Shown here: piece by piece, positions 1-11,499 of the stretch
Numbering within the stretch: the stretch's first letter is position 1
Layout: every line of letters begins with the position of its first letter
NCBI GenBank assembly: GCA_036362985.1
Contig: JAYGXS010000001.1
Location: 37,060,408-37,124,407, forward strand
Length of the DNA: 64,000 nucleotides
Direction: 5' to 3'
Source of the DNA: Ligula intestinalis
Lineage: Eukaryota > Platyhelminthes > Cestoda > Diphyllobothriidea > Diphyllobothriidae
The notes under the pieces: model-generated
What the model was told of the DNA's origin: nothing
Databases searched by the model: none
Seen by the model: the letters and a program-made list of their open reading frames with translations, nothing else
Translations under genes and position numbers: made by a program

Positions 1-640
1 GGAACAGAGCGACCTCCAAAGTAAATTTTTTCCGCACCATGACTGTAGGACTAAACTTCGGAACTTCAACCTTCTCAACCATGTCATGACTTGGAGTACG
101 AGTAACGTTATTTTTTTGTGTTTGGTGGACGGCACAGTTCATAGGACGATTAATTGCAGAAGACGACCTGTTTCCAATCGTCTACAGTCCACTTCCCGAC
201 AACCTTAGAGGATTTTATCCTATGTTTGATTTGTTTTTCTGTAAGTCTAGGAAGTTTCCTCCTGTGATAGGTGATATCACCAAAACTTTCCTGCAAATAC
301 CACTGCACAGTTGATTTTTAATGATTTGGTCATTTAGGATTCAGATTCCTTGCGAGTTACCTTGTGCTTTGCTTTGGCAATAATAATCCTTACAGTTTTC
401 CTTAAAAGGTTTGGTCTCCTAGAGGTCTTCTGCTTTGTTTAAGTACCTGCGATCAACAATACTCAGCCATCCTGATAGATGAACCTACAGCTTTAGCTTC
501 ATCCCTGCTTCTGTCAAGTTATAGCTCGACCCCAGTCCTCTGAAGTTCGACTCATCGGGACCCCACACGCTGCTTTTTACAGGTTCAGAGTTTTCGGTCA
601 TAGCCCTGCTGCTATATTGTACAGTAAACATTGTGCATAC
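1..640. other. Unassigned sequence at the window start
   Basis: No recognisable gene. A minus-strand open frame covers about 485-727, but its 5' part lies inside the neighbouring SINE. Its remaining part (about 485-640) gives a hydrophilic peptide with no family I recognise. It may be part of a dispersed repeat, but I cannot show a second copy in this window. Confidence 0.4.
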
Positions 641-641
641 A

Positions 642-845
642 TTTAGTTGACCCAATTGTGAAAAAAACTCGCGGCATTCGGCGGGATTCGAAACGACATA
701 CAAGGAAAGGCCTTTTACGCAAGCCAACGCTCTACCTACTTGAGCTACAAATGCTACGCTTCACACAGTGAGTTTAATCACACTCGAATTCGTATTACGC
801 GCCCAACTTTGCCGCCAGTATGGAATCCACAAATACGGGACACCA
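642..845 (-). repeat. tRNA-derived SINE, family S1, left arm of an inverted pair
   Basis: On the minus strand a tRNA-like head lies at about 752-675. It has an A-box-like TAGCTCAAGTAGGTAGAGCG at about 747-728 and a B-box-like TTCGAATCC near 692-684. A shared tail, with CACAATTGGGTCAACTAAA on the minus strand, follows at about 660-642. The head is preceded by a body containing a TGTCCCGTATT-type segment at about 844. The same body, head and tail appear in reverse at 1029-1250. The acceptor and anticodon arms do not fold as a real tRNA, so this is a Pol III SINE head and not a tRNA gene. The family is inferred from internal copies only. Confidence 0.75.
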
Positions 846-914
846 AGTTTACTATCCAGACCGGATTTCATAACACTCATCTAGCATCCACCACAATGAC
901 TACTGGGCTGACTT

Positions 915-1020
915 AATTATTAAGGTTTGGCAGATTTGGTTAATTTAGTTGGCCCAATTGTGAAAGAAAAATTAATTCTGGTGGATTCTATATGACTGCT
1001 TAGGAAATCCTGCTTGAGCA
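915..1020 (-). repeat. Degenerate S1 SINE tail (minus)
   Basis: The stretch at about 921-965 is the reverse complement of the S1 3' tail seen at 1210-1252 (AATTGGG...CCAAATCTGCCA...CCTTAA). It runs into a decayed head at 970-1015. It lies between the two inverted S1 copies, so the cluster holds at least three insertions. Confidence 0.6.
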
Positions 1021-1028
1021 GTCAACTT

Positions 1029-1252
1029 GCTGTCCCGTATTGGTGGATCCTATACGAGCGGCAAAAATGGGCAAGTAATATGGATTCTAGTGTGATTAAA
1101 CTCACGGTGTGAAGCGTGGCATTTGTAGCTCAAGTAGGTAGAGCGTTGGCTTGCGTAGAAGGTCTTCCGCGTATGCCGTTTCGAATCCCACCGAATGCCG
1201 TTAGTTTTTTTACAATTGGGTCAACTTGATTAACCAAATCTGCCAGACCTCC
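1029..1252 (+). repeat. tRNA-derived SINE, family S1, right arm
   Basis: The body begins with TGTCCCGTATTGGTGGAT. The tRNA-like head is at about 1120-1198, with an A box at 1126-1145 and a B box (TTTCGAATCCC) near 1179-1189. The tail ends in a CCAAATCTGCCAGACCTCC segment at about 1233-1251. It is the mirror image of the copy at 642-845. The transcript of the whole cluster could fold into a stem of about 200 bp with a 180-nt spacer. Confidence 0.75.
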
Positions 1253-1565
1253 TTAATAGTTGTGCATAAATATAGTTCACAAATAAATCAGCAACCAATG
1301 GGATTGAGGATTGCATAAAAATAATCGCGAAATATTTTCTTTTGAAGAAAGTATGTAACTTCGCAAAGGTGCAAATAATTTTGGAACCGTCTATATAACC
1401 TTTTAACGGGAAAGTCAATAAAAAAACGAATTCGCATCATTTACATTAACAAAATTTAGAAGATGTATTCTCTGTCATCATTGCATGCGTACTTGGTCGA
1501 TCAGGATGTGCCTGATAATTTTACACTAATGATAAGTGATTACAGCTCACTTGCAATTTTATATG

Positions 1566-1600
1566 AATATATATATATATATATATATAGATATATATGA
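1566..1600. repeat. TA microsatellite
   Basis: About 16 AT/TA units with one interruption. A simple repeat in an AT-rich spacer. Confidence 0.9.
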
Positions 1601-2517
1601 ATTAAGCCTTTAACTGCCAATCCTTACTCGAAATGCGCATCAGCATACACTTAAATTATTCGATTAACCAGAAGGAGTGACCAGATAGCAGGCCTGCAAA
1701 TGAAGGAACGCGGCGTTTTTAGCCCAACTGCTAGTACACCTTTGCGGCAGCCAGTGCTTTGGCGGAGACAATGTTTCATTAAAAATTGATGGGGAAAGAA
1801 GCAAAATTGGGTAAATACGGGACTGGACTCTGTGTTCCCAAGTCAAATGTCTTCTGAAAGAGAAGACGAAATGTTACAACATCTGAAAAATGCATGGTCA
1901 TTCTGCTGTATCAAGCAACGATTTAAAAAGGTATAACGATTTTTATAAGTCTCCGAGGATTCTTCTCCTTCTTCTCGCAGGTGGAGTAGAAATAGTGCAT
2001 ATCGCACGAACAAGACAGTGACTTAAACGACCGAAGAACATTTTCATGTGTCATCTGAGTATTTAATCTTTATGATTGTAGTTCAGGTGTCCAAAAACGT
2101 TAACTTACTGAGAGACAGGTGGAATCTTAAGGACACATAAATGTTTATCAACTACCTTTAAAAGAAAAATAGTTTCCCACTTTTGATGGCGTTTAGCTTA
2201 ATGGGAGATATGATAAAGTTCAAGGCAACCCAGAGACAATAATATCATTCAAATCACTGGGAAATGGCTTTCAATCAAAAGCAGTGCTCTAGCTTCATAT
2301 GAATATATAACCATTCGACTGTCATGATATCGCCGTGTGCCTCACAACACAGGGGCCTGAATTCGGTTCTAGTGATAACAGACTTTCAATGCATCTATCG
2401 CATACCCTGCTTCCTGATTCTCCCAGCTCAGTGGGAAGACAGAATAAGGATGACTAGGTATGTGGTCGAAAGCAATTGCTGAAAAGACACATTAGTCGTC
2501 TAAGTGCAGTATTTATA

Positions 2518-2645
2518 CTCCGAGATTCCGGGCGAGAATCCAAAACCTCAGGCCAATAAAATCCTTCTTCCAGCGATAACATCTTCACCTTTTGAACTGC
2601 TTCCTAGAACTTGCCTGTTCACTTTTATCAGTGAGAGGAAAAGTT
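2518..2645 (+). repeat. Solo PLE-type terminal repeat, family R1, decayed
   Basis: Matches the pattern shared with 11365-11490, 31785-31905 and 36380-36920: a segment like GATTCCGGG, then AAACCTCAGGC, then CCAGCGAT, then CTTC, then AACTGCTTCCT. Only the second half is well kept here, so the hammerhead-like core is not intact. No PLE coding sequence is attached. Confidence 0.5.
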
Positions 2646-3334
2646 CACGACATTTTCTCACTATAATAAGCCCTGAATGCGTCTAGACTGCCTGATGCGA
2701 TTAAGTTTGTGGCTGCACTGGTTGCCAAATGATAGGACAAGCAAGTTCTCCGAGGTAGGATTTGGGTTATAGAGACTCTGAATATCCAGAGCTCCTGCAA
2801 GTTTGTGAACCTAATTAATAATTTCTGGTGAGTGTGTTTATATGGAGCAAAGTGTGAACATGGTAACTTGTGAACTTGTGATAGGTCAACCACTGTGCCA
2901 ATGTCCAGCCCCAAATGCCATAGGAATAACCCCGTTTCTAGCACTAACCCTAACCTTGAGTACTGTGCGAGATATTTGGACTTCAATAATGCAAATGAGA
3001 ATGCTAGTAAGAAGATATGCTAGTACAAATCGAATAACCCTTTGTGCGAAATATTGCCAGCAAATCATAACGAACAATTTATGCTCGAGTACCATAGGCA
3101 GGAAGCCAATAGAAGCGAGCAAAAGAAGATGCGATCGCCGAAAAAATCGTATATTAGGTAAATCTTTCGGAAACTCTTGCGAACCCTTCATCAGAGACAG
3201 TCGCGGATGAAGATCGTAAAGGCAGAGGGCACGCGGTGTTTATACTCCGTTGTAGCCACGTGACCGCATGCATACTTCAATTTAAATCTCTAGCGATGAT
3301 CACTGGGAATCGTAACTGATGCGATGATGCCTTG

Positions 3335-3425
3335 ATTCTGCGCGTCCAGCGGTCGCATCATCTTCTTCTGAACTGCTTCCTGAAACTCGCCTTTTCGTCC
3401 CTCTCAGCAACGCCATATGGCAATT
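3335..3425 (+). repeat. R1 terminal-repeat fragment
   Basis: Carries GTCCAGCGGTCG, TCTTCTTCTGAACTGCTTCC and a TGAAACTCGCC tail, the downstream half of repeat family R1. It lies immediately upstream of the long duplicated block that begins near 3430. Confidence 0.5.
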
Positions 3426-3429
3426 CCTG

Positions 3430-4770
3430 TATGCAAATTCCATGATGAAATTTAACTTGGTAGTTCAGCAAATATCTGAACAGGTTAGCTTGATCAATTA
3501 AGTGGATTTAACAATAAGAAAGGCTTTAGTTGGGGAAACTGCCCTCTTAGATAAAATTATGGAGCGAAATAGGCACTAATTTCGGTTAAATCATGAGTAA
3601 GTTTATATCAAGGAAATTTCCTATGTTATATGGTATGACAGAACAGAAATGTTTATGAATATGCATTGTACTATGGACGAATTTCAGAATAAGCAAGAAA
3701 AAGTGGGAAAAGTATCCCTTTTTAAACTGGAAAATGTTGCCCGAGGTTGCTCAAATGGAAGTGAGGCCAACTTTAAGGAATTGCATTTGTTTGCAGAAAC
3801 AAGCAACAATTTAAGTTTAAAAATATTTTTTTGCTTTTCTGGTAAGTTTTGTGTCATAAAGTGCAGTAATAAGTTTGTATGACAAAATTGATTTACTCTA
3901 ACTATAACTATGATGGCCTAATAAAACTTTGCCATATATGTTACCCTGAAGGTGATGTAATAAAGGCTTTATTAAATATAAGTCAGGTAGAAATATACTT
4001 TGTTGTAAACTAAACATTCCGCTCATTCGTTTTTTTTATTAACGAAACTGATAAAAGAAAAAAGAATATTTAAAAAATGGCCATTTATGTGGAAAATAAT
4101 CCATTTTAAGGAAAAAGGTAAGTTCTTTCATTTCCAGTCCAATCGAATTGTTACCTTGCGGACGTTGTTTTTCCTCGACAGTGTGATTTGTTGTTTTGAG
4201 GCATTTCTATATATGCTCCTTATGACCACCTTAATAAAAACTAATATCCATAAACTCATAGTTTCGGTAAATGCTCTTTATGCATATATTATTGAAAAGG
4301 CTTTGATGTAAACGCCGAACAGAAGCACAATTTATAAATGAAGGCTCTAAAAACGATAGAAATGCTGCCAGACTTTATTCGACGATACTAAATAAATAGT
4401 TATCTACTTATGGTAATATGTACAAAATATTTTGACCGAAAAAATTTCTTTTTATGTAAACAAAATGGTAAAATTGCGCCTTCGAATTACGAAAAGATTT
4501 AAATTTATTGTTCGAATTTATAGTTATTTTTACGTCTCCGGAACTTGGGCATTATCGGGAAAATTTTATTTTTCTTAAAAAAAACACTTTGTATTTCTTA
4601 TATTTCTTTTCAATACTTTACATGCCTAATGTTGATCATTATTATTTCAAGGTTTTTGAAAATGTGTTAACGCCGGTATGCGAGTGATGATCAACTTTTT
4701 CAAACTTCCGCATTTTGCATGCAGCACTCACCATACTGTAAACAGCCTTTATTCGTCCTAATTATAGCTT
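3430..4770 (+). repeat. Long diverged direct repeat, copy A
   Basis: Aligns by eye along its length with 7165-8640. Shared landmarks in order: GAAATTTAACTT (A: TGAAATTTAACTTGG), TAAATCATGAGTA, a TTACC..GAAGG segment, AGAAATATAC, GTTCCGCTCA-like, TTTGATGTAAACG.CGAACA, and CTTCTTTTT- or TTTCTTTTTATG-like. Indels and substitutions are scattered, so the copies are old. No transposase or reverse-transcriptase frame is visible. It may be a segmental duplication or two copies of an unknown non-coding element. I cannot say which without a genome search. Confidence 0.6.
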
Positions 4771-4975
4771 CTGAGTCTGGTGTTTTGGAGATTTTGATCC
4801 GGAATTGCAAATAACTCGCTTAATTTCAGTGACGTGCTTTCTGAAAACTATACTATTTGGAATTTTTCCTATGAGGAATTGTTCAGTGAACATTCAAAGT
4901 GCAGTCGGTTTTTAAAGAGTGACCCAGAACATGCCAGGTGTCTCTCTAATATGCCAATTTTATTAAGTTGTCTAT
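4760..4975 (+). repeat. Short direct repeat, copy 1, with a conserved peptide frame
   Basis: Aligns with about 5710-5925. Both copies begin near GTTTTGGAGATTTTGATCCGGA or its variant, and both continue into a frame reading roughly EELFSEHS...FLKSDPEHAR here. The open frame at 4834-5079 has no family I recognise. It lacks an obvious promoter or splice context, so I call a repeat rather than a gene. Confidence 0.6.
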
Positions 4976-5089
4976 GTTGGCAGTTACAATTGATGTCAGG
5001 TCTCGAAAATGCGATCTGTTTTTCTGTAACCACTGAATCAGCGTTTGGTTGTTTTGTCAGTATTGATCGGCTGTGCTAGAAGACACCCG

Positions 5090-5430
5090 CATATCGCGTT
5101 GTCCGAAATACTCGTATCGTTGTGACTTAGGGCTCAATGCAGAGCGTCGCCGGTAACAGCGCAATGGCTAGCAGTATAGACAGAATGGGATTCAAAGAAG
5201 GCAAAGGTGCAATTAATGGGACAGCGCTTGTAAAAGTCTGAGCTTTCGAACTCAAACAGGAGGTAACCTTCAGAAAAAATGAGAGTTCACCAAGAATAGA
5301 TATGTTTTAAAGTCCAGCTACGGGGAAATGTGGGGCTGGGATCAGCATTTGTTATAAGTTGCATTCACACCCACCTCGTCTCACTGTGCTCCCTCAGCGT
5401 GCGTCCTTGGCCATGAACTGGGCTGTGCTC
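5090..5430. other. Moderately GC-richer spacer
   Basis: The sequence here is less AT-rich than its flanks and holds no convincing open frame. A short stretch near 5160-5200 faintly resembles a tRNA A box, but no matching B box follows at the right spacing. Probably an unclassified repeat. Confidence 0.3.
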
Positions 5431-5709
5431 CCTGTAGTTGGATTACAAACCTGCCAATAATTGGTGTATTCTCGTTTTCTATGACGATGACTCCCTGTTA
5501 AATTTCGAAAGATCAGGCCGATTTAAGTGCCACTTCAGTGGAACAAGAAACTGGGACAAGCATATTCGCTTTTATTCGTGCAAAAAAATAGTTATTCTTC
5601 GTTTATTATTCGTCATTTGGCAGTCGTACACTACCAACTTCAAGAATTAATAGACAGTCTTACTGGTATGATCATCATCTTAATCTTCTTCTTTTTCTCA
5701 CAATTCATT

Positions 5710-5930
5710 GCTTCTGCGTCAAGTGTTTTAGAGATCTTGATCCGGACTTACAAGTAACTTGCATAATTGCAATTTAGTGCTTTCCAAAAACTATTTTTGG
5801 AATTGTTTTTGCAAGGAACTGTTTAATGAGCATTCAAATTTCAGTTGGTTTCTAAAGGATGACCCAGAACACGCTAGGGGTTTGTATAATACACTCATTA
5901 TGTTAATTTGCCCAATTATTTTTGTTATTC
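5710..5930 (+). repeat. Short direct repeat, copy 2, with a conserved peptide frame
   Basis: The open frame 5759-5986 reads KELFNEHS...FLKDDPEHAR, closely matching copy 1 at 4834-4960. The nucleotide match extends upstream of the frames (TTTTAGAGATCTTGATCCGGA), which favours plain DNA duplication over selection on a protein. Confidence 0.6.
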
Positions 5931-6589
5931 AAAGCCTTGATTTCTGGGTAACAGACATATTTCAAACTAGGCTCCCTATAAGCTGAAAGGAATATTCCTG
6001 TCCCGTTTCGCAGTTAAGTTAGATCAACAAGATAAATGTCGTGTTGCTATATCATAACCTGTTTTTGTGATAGAAAACAGAAGTTTTACTGGCTTTGCCT
6101 TTTCAAAAGGATGGAAATGAATTATTTTTAACAAGAAAATTATCACTGCTTCGGCGTTATTTGCAAATATCAAAAGTTAATAACTTCAAACTTGGCTTAA
6201 ATGTAAAGGCGCCCAATAACGCTCAAAAAGGTGACTGTGCAAACGTTTACACAAAGTACTTAAAGTGCATAAAAATATATTCATCCATGTATGTATTCCA
6301 TTTCTTACAAAAAACATTTGAAATTGATGGTTATCGGGAGTATACACATAAATAATCTGCTCAAGGAGGACTTTTGATTAGAGGGCTTATTAAAATGTTC
6401 CAGTTGGAGCACAGCGTTCGTTATTTTGAAGGGTGTTTTTTAACCATCATCTTATGACCCATAAATTGTTCCTTAAAGCCTAAGTTGAGAGTATGGTGAT
6501 CCATAACACGTTTTGCTTCCTGTTTTTTGGTAGACTGAAATTTTGGAATAAACATGAAGATATATAAAGCATTATTTATTAGTTACTCA

Positions 6590-7130
6590 GAGTACAGCTA
6601 CCAGTGTTCTTGCATTCACTACCGCAGAGGAATAATACTTTCGAGACGACAGGGTTAGTCATGGGCATCGCACATCGTCCGGGCGCTCTCATGCCTACCA
6701 AAACCATTAAGGTATAGGACCAACTGGACTCAAGTGGGCACTTGGTTTTATTAAAATCATATTCCAGGAAATAACTCTCCTTGCCATTAAACAGGCAATA
6801 AAAGTCATCTCGCGAATACTGAAGCACAGTCGGGCAATTGAAGGAGGTGCTCCACTTTCCTTAGTTGCCGCAACCAGGAAGCCAAGAGTTTGACTTCTCG
6901 AGTAGGCGAATAATGGCATGGACCGGCAACAAATCAAGGGGAGGGTGGGCGGTGGGAACTGTTCAAGACGTGAATGTAAGACATCAACTCCCTCAATAGA
7001 CATATTTATACTTACCACAGTGTTAGCACATTCTACGCCCACACAGCCAGCTGGCGTGGCTCACATTGCTGCCAAGGATAAACGCCACCACCACACTGTA
7101 AAACCACTGTGACCCAGGTGGCTGGAACCA
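6590..7130. other. GC-richer patch, overlapping frames, no gene assigned
   Basis: Overlapping minus-strand frames of 82 and 111 codons occur in this patch (6579-7042). Neither shows a motif I recognise, and neither has clear splice sites. It could be a decayed element or an isolated exon. Confidence 0.25.
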
Positions 7131-7164
7131 GACTCAGTTTTGGCACGTACAGTTCTGCGAATCC

Positions 7165-8640
7165 TGCAAACAAATATTAGGACGAAATTTAACTTAGTAG
7201 TTTAACGTATATCTGGACAGGTTATTTTATCAACAGAGTGGATTAAATAATAAAAAGGGCTTCGGTTTGGAAAACTGCTCTCTTATTTCAAGTGATTGGG
7301 GGAAATAGATCCTCATTTTTTCTAAATCATGAGTATGTTTACATAAAAACAGGACGAAACTTTCGTCCAATATACATTGTGCTGTGGAAGCATTTCACAA
7401 TCAATAAAACATGTGGAAAAACAATCCCTTCCAGAACTGGAAAATTTTGTGCGAAGTCGATCAAATGGAACTAAAGCGAAGTTAAAGGGATCGTATTTAT
7501 TTTCTGAAAAAAAGCTGTGATAGAAGTTTTAAAAATAATATTTAGCTATTCTGTGAGGTTATTTTGCACAAAATGCAGAAACAATGTTTTGTTACGGTTT
7601 TTTAAACCTCACATTTAATCTTGCACGTAACCAAACCTTTTTATACATGTTACCACGAAGGGGAATAAAAGAAGGCCTTCTTTTATGTCAGTAAGATAGA
7701 AATATACGTTTTTGTAAACAATACGTTCCGCTCAAGCGTTATTTAGAAACGGAACACACAGAAGAATAAAAAGTTCTTCAAAAAACGGTCATATAAGAGG
7801 CCTCTTTTTTCTGCATTCGCATATATATTACGCATCGTGAAATAAATCTCCTTAAGCGAAAAATAAGCTATTATAAAGAGTCAAATTTAATCGTTTTTCT
7901 TTATGTAAATTTAAAAAAATTTCAAAAGTCCCAAATTGTCCTGTGGGATTATCTTGGGAAAAGTTAATATACGCAGAAGTTCCTCAGCTTAATATCCAAT
8001 TAAGCACTTTTTAACGAGGTAACCTATATTCGAAAAGTCTTTTTATTAATCTTAGGTATAACGATATGCGTGGTTTCTAGCAGACATGTTGTATGCTCGA
8101 AAATGTGGTTTGCTGTTTGGAAGAATTTCCACATTTGACCAACATAGCCATCTGCATAGAAGATAATATCCAAAAGACCGTTTTTTCGGTAGATGCTGTT
8201 TAGTTATATCTTATTTTATAGGGTTTGATGTAAACGTCGAACAAAAGGACAATTTGTAAACTAATCAATGAATACACCGAAAACTACCGAAATGAGGAGA
8301 GAATTCATTCAACGATATTCAATAACTACGCATCTAATCATTCCCACATGAGCAAAATACTTTGACTGAAGCAACTTCTTTTTGTATAGAGAGTTATTAC
8401 TTTAAGTTTCATGCTTAAAAACTATTTAAATTTATTGTTCTAGTTTATACTTATTTTTGACATCCACACAAGCTGGGAATCATCAAGAAAATTTACTTTT
8501 TCTCAACAAACACGTTGTTTTTTTTCATAGTTTTTTTAAGTACTGAATATGTCTCATGCTGCTTATTATTATTTAATAGTTTTCGTGAATGCGTATTCGC
8601 TGGTATGGGAGAAATAAGCAAACATTTAGAATTTTAGGAA
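7165..8640 (+). repeat. Long diverged direct repeat, copy B
   Basis: Partner of 3430-4770 in the same orientation, about 3.7 kb away. Homology begins near GACGAAATTTAACTTAGTAG and can still be followed near 8560-8630 (TTATTATTATTTAA...GGTATG). This copy contains no long open frame, which argues against a conserved coding function for the unit. Confidence 0.6.
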
Positions 8641-8649
8641 ATTTGCTTG

Positions 8650-9420
8650 GACCACTCACAGAAGTGTACTTCCTCCCCCTTACCACTCACACGGTGCGCC
8701 TTCATACATTTTACAGATGAATGCACTCCAACAGTCTTTGGTACTAAATTCCTGTTCGAGTTCTAAAACTCAGACCTTTCATCCCATCGTCGTCTTCTTT
8801 GCAGCAAGAAACTAGGATGCGCATACTTGCTTCCATTCATGCTAATTCAATGTGGAATAAGTCTTTTCTCACTGTCGCATATAGCTAGAAATATTGTTTT
8901 TTGGAGCAGACTTCTGACCAATCTTGAGACGAATTATAATCTTTAAGGCGCATTTTTCTCATTTTTGTGCAAACAAAACCACGGCTTTAAGTAAATAACA
9001 CGAAATTAGAGCTTGTCGATACGAATAAAAGAGGGAAACCGCTGTCCAAGAAGGCCATAGTGAGTGTCGTATGGGTTGACTTGTAGGGAGTGAGTCTTTC
9101 TGTGACCACACCCCAAGTCATTGTATGGGCCCACCCTGTTTTTTCCTAACAACAATATCAGGGTGACTGAAGGTGGTCCAGTGACGACATATACGGTATC
9201 AGTCTATTCAAGGGAGATGTAGGTAGGTTGCCTTTGCGTTTCTTATTTGTACAAGTGTGTTGTGGTATCAGAAAAGTATTATGTCAGCGTGTTGGCAAGG
9301 CCAGGTGACAGGTGAATCACGGTTGACCAAAGAAGGGTGGCCGATAGGAAAACATTCACGCTAGCGTATATTAGATACATGTTTGTCCCCACACTCACAA
9401 TAACGCCGCTTCAATAGATT
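8650..9420. other. Spacer without identified features
   Basis: No open frame, tRNA-like box or familiar repeat could be supported in this stretch. Confidence 0.4.
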
Positions 9421-9479
9421 GATCAGAGAAATTTAATTCTGCAAATATTCCCAATTTTACGATTGAGAAGTCATCCTGG

Positions 9480-10430
9480 CAAGACGCGTTTTTCAGCAAT
9501 TCTGTATCAGGCCAATAACGTTGCAGGGACTAAAATGGTCAATTGTATGAAGTGTTTAAATGGTTCTCGGGGTGGGAAGATGGGGTGTAATTAGTCATCG
9601 TGGTGTCCTCTCGTGTCACTCATGGTGGCGTAACTCTGTTGAGGACGTTGCCTCCGGCGAGCATGCAGGTGGGGGGAGGGATGTTCTCACGGTCAGTGTG
9701 CGTGGTTTCGGGAGGGATGATGGTGTGTCGGCGTGCGTTGGATACTGTCTGTGAATTCTTGTGGCGTGGTATCGAATGGCGTGGGCTCAGGTGGCATGAT
9801 ATTCATTCGTGTAGTTATCAAAGGTAGGCAGACTGCGGCTGTTAGCGTCTTTTGGCAGCATAGATTGGGCTTTGCTAAACGGATTGTCACTGCTTCGATT
9901 GTAGCGAGCACCCATTTGCGCAGGCCTTTCGATTGATATGTCGGTGCCTGATTTACGACTTAAACGGCCTCCCTCGCGTCAACTTGGTGGTTCATACCGA
10001 TAAAGTGTGCGAGGATTGAGCTTGAATTCGATTGATTTTCTCGTTTGCCGAGGCAGGTTGGTATGTGTTCGCGTACCCTCTTCTCCAGATATCACCTTGT
10101 TCGGCCAATATATTCCGCTCCACAGGAGCATGGGAAGGAATAAATGCACATAGATGTGGTCTGCAACGGTAGTAGATCTTTGCCTTTCATCCGTAGAAGG
10201 GGAAACTTCGTGAAGAATACGCAAAGGTTTGCCACCAGGAAGGCACCCACGACTGCTGCCCTTAGAAGTCGCCTTACCAGTTCGCATGCTGCGTCCCCTA
10301 GAAAGGGCAGTCTTATGAATACATATTTATTTTCTGCGGTTGCAATGGCAACCTTTTCGATACGTACCTTGATTGAAAAGAGGCGTCATAATGGTCTCCT
10401 CATAGGAAGGACCATGGTGATCTAGTGGCA
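9480..10430 (-). mobile_element. Penelope-like element, 3' remnant (PLE-1)
   Basis: On the minus strand the coding remnant runs from about 10430 to 9820. In order it shows a pre-endonuclease segment with LPFLG-type and LLPLQTTSMCIYSF-type residues, then the GIY-YIG-type signature CSCGAEYIGRT near 10120-10085, then the C-terminal LATIEAVTIRLAKPNLC block near 9905-9855. Frames are broken by stops and shifts, so it is dead. The 3' tail, G-rich on the plus strand (9550-9800), and a TATCAGGCC terminal segment near 9508 match the tails of the other copies here. The family's product is a reverse transcriptase fused to a GIY-YIG endonuclease that primes retrotransposition. Confidence 0.75.
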
Positions 10431-10439
10431 GATTAGGAG

Positions 10440-11360
10440 AGGGAGGAGGAAAAAAGGCCAAGTTAGTTCATGGCTTTGAAGTCGTCCGGAGCTCGACTTT
10501 TATAATGTCATGAAAACTGAAACTGCGCTATCATTTTATAAAACTGATTATCCGCCCCAAGTCCGCGTTGCTTGGTTCCACTTTCTTTGTTGTTCTCTCG
10601 CCTCCCATAGTGTTATAATAGCAGGTCTGAATCAGGCTGTCTGGAGATGGGATCAGACCCACCAATAGACACAACCCCAAACTTTATCCCACGCCAGCGA
10701 GTTCCCCGTTTAGGTTAAAGTCAACATCAGGACAAGCCCACTGACGCCAGTAATTTACCAGTTGTACCTAAAAAAATGCATCCCACGGCTGTACATAGGA
10801 ATGAATCGCCAGGAGTAGATCACAAAATAAAAACTCAATGAGGCCAAGGGGTTAATAAAACATAAGCTTTTGACTTGTTAAGGTCAAGCAACGTTACCAC
10901 AGGAGGCATTATTTGGCACCAGGGTGTTTGAATTCCTGGAGTCACGACGATGTAGCATGCAGATAAAAATTAGGTCAAACAAGGGCCAACATTAATTGTC
11001 TATAAACCCTTCTGTCATTGTGCAAGAAAAAGAAGGAAAGCAGTACAAGGCAGCCGCTAAAGGTATGTAATAGCGGAAGTTACTTACGGTACGATGGACA
11101 ACCATCACAGGTTTGGCTTGGCTGACACGTAGAGCCTTGGCGAGTGCGGTGAAGATAGCTCTTGACTTCAGACGTCTTGGAAGGTGAATATATACTTAAA
11201 TAATTGCAGCGCGAACTCCTTACTAGTTTTGTGCCTTCACATTAAGTCAGTAAATGCTCGGGTATGAAAACTTGGACGATGGTTTAGAAACAAAAATTCA
11301 GGGCATTTAGTAACTTTAAATTCTGACTAAAGAACGGATTTGAAACCATGGCGGAGGGTT
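10440..11360. other. Spacer without identified features
   Basis: Mixed composition with no open frame over 60 codons and no repeat shared with the rest of the window that I could see. Confidence 0.4.
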
Positions 11361-11364
11361 CTTA

Positions 11365-11490
11365 TACTTCTACCGTTTCTGCTGCTGTTTCTGTCTCTGA
11401 TGATGAATCCGTGACGGTGAATAAACATACTGTCCCAGCGATCGAGTATTTTTCTTCTCGGTTCTTATGCTACCAGAGCTTGAGGGTTTC
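11365..11490 (+). repeat. Solo R1 terminal repeat
   Basis: Begins TTCTGCTGCTGTTTCTGTCT, then CTGATGATGAATCCGTGACGG, then CCCAGCGATCGAG, then TCTTCTCGG. The hammerhead-like first strand CTGATGA is intact here, but the expected GAAA is replaced by GAATA-like sequence, so this copy should be inactive. No PLE coding sequence adjoins. Confidence 0.6.
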
Positions 11491-11499
11491 TGTCATCCT

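Noticed and set aside
1120..1198. Functional tRNA gene
   Set aside because: A- and B-box-like segments are present, but the acceptor and anticodon stems do not pair, and the same unit recurs with a SINE body and tail.
2944..2956. Telomeric repeat
   Set aside because: Only two CTAACC units; far too short.
2887..3157. Protein-like frame with one internal stop (ends ...RSPKKSYIR)
   Set aside because: Reads plausibly but has a TAG inside, overlaps competing frames on both strands and matches no family.
6579..7042. Minus-strand gene of two overlapping frames
   Set aside because: The frames overlap in different phases with no shared family signal; cannot be joined with confidence.
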